Assembly: GCA_964589725.1 (NCBI GenBank) | Contig: CAZPUJ010000121.1 | Span: forward strand, 1 to 6,919 | From: CAYSHJ01 sp964589725 | Lineage (GTDB): Bacteria > Planctomycetota > Planctomycetia > Planctomycetales > Planctomycetaceae | Length of the DNA stretch: 6,919 bases | Reading direction: 5' to 3' | In this document: positions 5,209-6,919 of the stretch, piece by piece | Layout: each line of letters opens with the position of its first letter | How positions within the stretch are numbered: the first letter of the stretch is position 1 | Notes under the pieces: model-generated | Seen by the model: the letters and a program-made list of their open reading frames with translations, nothing else | Database searches by the model: none | What the model was told of the DNA's origin: nothing | Translations under genes and position numbers: made by a program

Positions 5209-5835
5209 ATGAATGAGATCTCCACAACCTCACTCAAGAACGCCCCAAGGCGGCAAGCGACCGTGCAACGTCGCCGTGAAATCCTTGATGCGGCACTTGA
5301 GTGCTTTCTCTCGAACGGTGCAGAAGCAACGACGATCGAGCAGATTCGAACGGCTTCAAGAGCCAGCCACGGGAGCATCTACCATCTGTTCCGCAGTAAG
5401 GATGAAATTGCAATGACATTGTTCGTGGATGGAATGCAGGCCTATCACCAGAAAGTGCTCGCGGCGATTGAGAAGGAAACGACCGCTCTTGGGAAGGTTC
5501 GAGCGATTATCGCGACACATATGCACTATATCGTCGATGAGCCGCGGCGGGCTTTGTATCTGACACGACTGGGGATGGCCGACGATTCTGGTGAGATCAG
5601 CGAACAGTACCGGATACTGAGCAAGGACTTCGCCCAGGCGGTGTGGGAACAGATCGAGCCGTTTGTGGTGCGAGGCGAAATCGCGAGGTTTCCCAAAGAG
5701 CTTTACTATTCAATTATCGTCGGCCCTGCGGTGCATCTGTCGCGCAACTGGTTACGCGGCCGCGTTGAATGCGACCTCATTGCGGCAAGCGATAGGCTGG
5801 CCGACGCAGCCTCGAAATCACTGCAACCGGACTGA
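5209..5835 (+). CDS. TetR/AcrR-family transcriptional regulator, 208 aa
   Basis: Residues about 21-67 form the TetR_N DNA-binding domain. RRREILDAALECFLSNGAEATT is helix 1 and its turn, and the helix-turn-helix follows at about 42-61, TIEQIRTASRASHGSIYHLF, ending in the typical Y-x-x-F then SKDEI. The C-terminal domain (about 75-208) is helical, as expected for ligand binding and dimerisation, with no conservation that reveals the ligand. Length is normal for the family. The ATG at 5209 is preceded by an operator-like palindrome and promoter rather than a Shine-Dalgarno sequence. No obvious target operon is adjacent: upstream is a small mobile element and downstream a broken oxidoreductase gene. 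An AATCTAG half-site recurs at 6499-6505, before the next intact gene. Confidence 0.92.
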   Translation: MNEISTTSLKNAPRRQATVQRRREILDAALECFLSNGAEATTIEQIRTASRASHGSIYHLFRSKDEIAMTLFVDGMQAYHQKVLAAIEKETTALGKVRAIIATHMHYIVDEPRRALYLTRLGMADDSGEISEQYRILSKDFAQAVWEQIEPFVVRGEIARFPKELYYSIIVGPAVHLSRNWLRGRVECDLIAASDRLADAASKSLQPD

Positions 5836-5914
5836 CCGAGCGGGGAGTTAACCACTCGAACTGGCGGTGGCCAAAGCGGGTTCTGCAAACGGAAGGTGAC
5901 TCAATGAAACAGTA

Positions 5915-6481
5915 TCCGGCGACCTGACTCTCGTTCTGGCAGGCGGACACTCCGTCGACAAGATGGCTTGGTTTCTCAACGATGAACTGCCGGCCGCTGC
6001 TGTTGCCGTGGGAAGCCGCGTTTTTCCCTCCGACGGCAACACGTTTGACAATGGATTCGTCGTTTTCGAATTCTCAAATGGAATTCGAGGATTCCTTGGC
6101 TGCCGCACGCATGATGGATGTCATACCTCGAATCGGGATTACATCATTGGATCCAAAGGCACCTGCACGATCGGTCATAATCCCGTGATTGGAGGTGAAA
6201 CTCGATGGCGCTACAAAGGCCCCAAGCAGAACTCGCACCAGGTCGAACATGACGAGTTGTTCGTGTCGATCCGTGCCGGAAAGCCCATCAATGACGGCAC
6301 GCGTATGGCGCATACGACGCTGATGGTCATCATGGGGCGTATGGCGGCCTATACGGGTCAGAGAGTCACCTGGGATCAGGCAATCAGCTCTCAATAAAAG
6401 CTCGTTCCCGAAAACATCGATTGGAATACAAAGGTCGAGCAGTTGCCGCTGGCCATCCCCGGCCTGACGACTCTCACATAG
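5915..6481 (+). pseudogene. Truncated, interrupted Gfo/Idh/MocA-family oxidoreductase (C-terminal half)
   Basis: The frame encodes the substrate-domain half of a Gfo/Idh/MocA dehydrogenase of the planctomycete type. Recognisable pieces are SGD at 5915-5923, GHSVDKMAWFLNDELP from 5945, GNTFDNGFVVFEF, IIGSKGTC, EHDELFVSIRAGKPIND and MGRMAAYTGQRVTWDQA. The Rossmann NAD(P)-binding half is absent, because only about 80 nt separate the fragment from the TetR stop and an in-frame TGA lies at 5897. A TAA at 6395-6397 interrupts the frame, yet downstream codons continue the family's usual tail (KLVPENIDWNT, then LAIPGLTTL) to TAG at 6479-6481. A single G-to-T change of GAA would create this stop. An ATG at 5963 could yield a 144-residue fragment, which should lack activity. 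The intact family has about 400-450 residues and acts on sugars or inositols. Confidence 0.82.
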
Positions 6482-6572
6482 TCTGCGTTTAATCGATCAA
6501 TCTAGTTTCTGAAATGCAATCAAGCGCACTCGCGCCTCAGCGACGGCGTTGCGAAAGCTCGAAGGAGAACTC

Positions 6573-6919
6573 ATGGCCACCAACGGATGTTGTTCGCGGA
6601 TTCATTTTCCGTTCAGCGTGTCGTTCGCAATCCTAATCCTATCGTTTCCGTTGAAGCACCCAGCTTTGGCACTTCGACAGGTCGTTTTTTGTCTAGGAGT
6701 TGTTTCGGCAATACCATGCCTTGCTGCAAGCGAGTCCAGCCCGCAGCTCACGCTGGTCAAGGACGGCCAGCCGGCGTCCACGATCGTGATTCCCAAGAAT
6801 TCCGACGAGTGGACAAACAGGTCGGCCGAATGGTTGCAGTCGTATGTTCAACAATCGACGGGCGCGAAGCTGCCGATTCTAAGCGACGACAAGGAACTCG
6901 CCGGAACCCTCATCTCGGT
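6573..6919 (+). CDS. Exported protein with alpha-glucuronidase/DUF4838-like N-terminal domain (5' part only)
   Basis: The ATG at 6573 has AAGGAG (6562-6567) 5 nt upstream, and the frame stays open to the window end (115 complete codons). Residues 1-51 contain two hydrophobic stretches (about 13-26 and 37-51, the latter VVFCLGVVSAIPCLA) with likely cleavage near ASESS (51-55). The double core is odd and could mean that the real signal peptide is the second one. Residues about 59-115 have the pattern LTLVKDGQPASTIVIPKN, then SAEWLQSYVQQSTGAKLPI, then a GTLIS strand. This resembles the small alpha/beta domain that precedes the catalytic barrel in GH67 alpha-glucuronidases, GH20 enzymes and DUF4838 proteins. 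A role in polysaccharide breakdown is inferred. It follows the broken oxidoreductase by 91 nt. Confidence 0.72.
   Translation, partial: MATNGCCSRIHFPFSVSFAILILSFPLKHPALALRQVVFCLGVVSAIPCLAASESSPQLTLVKDGQPASTIVIPKNSDEWTNRSAEWLQSYVQQSTGAKLPILSDDKELAGTLIS

Noticed and set aside
5891..5927. Short ORF MKQYPAT with GGAAGG 7 nt upstream of its ATG (5904)
   Set aside because: It has only seven codons and overlaps, in another frame, the start of oxidoreductase-like sequence. It is more likely chance than a leader peptide.

Overview
The window looks like a chromosomal segment from a planctomycete. The evidence is protein content: a twin-arginine-exported prenyltransferase/squalene-cyclase-like toroid protein, an NPCBM-domain protein, a planctomycete-style Gfo/Idh/MocA oxidoreductase remnant, a small lipoprotein, loose gene packing, and abundant palindromic and heptanucleotide repeats in GC-rich DNA. 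The assignment rests on recognising families and was not checked by any search.

Layout. Positions 1-309 hold at most the tail of an upstream gene. A 95-residue lipoprotein gene (310-597, +) converges on a two-gene minus-strand operon. In that operon an exported toroid protein (1989-3086) is followed, through an ATGA stop/start overlap, by a secreted four-repeat NPCBM protein (655-1992). A divergent plus-strand gene (3274-4443) encodes an exported TPR-like helical protein. These three probably form one envelope-associated functional unit of unknown job. Positions 4444-5208 contain no recognisable gene. They hold a hairpin just past the 4443 stop, a mosaic of palindromic repeats, an undefined stretch, and a 156-bp non-coding insertion with perfect 16-bp terminal inverted repeats and a 10-bp target duplication. 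Next comes a TetR-family regulator (5209-5835), whose promoter and palindromic operator abut its ATG and suggest a leaderless transcript. It is followed by a broken oxidoreductase (5915-6481: 5' half missing, one in-frame stop) and the start of an exported protein resembling the N-terminal domain of alpha-glucuronidase/DUF4838-type carbohydrate proteins (6573 to the window end).

The most unusual signal is a pair of fold-back arrays of a 7-bp unit (AATTTGC / GCAAATT) lying inside the N-terminal coding regions of two divergently transcribed genes and bracketing the toroid gene. The unit has no stop codon in any of its six frames. In the NPCBM gene the array supplies most of the signal-peptide hydrophobic core. 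In the TPR-like gene it lies between a strong Shine-Dalgarno/GTG start and the signal peptide. The second notable structure is the non-autonomous transposon-like element inserted 10 bp upstream of the tetR promoter.
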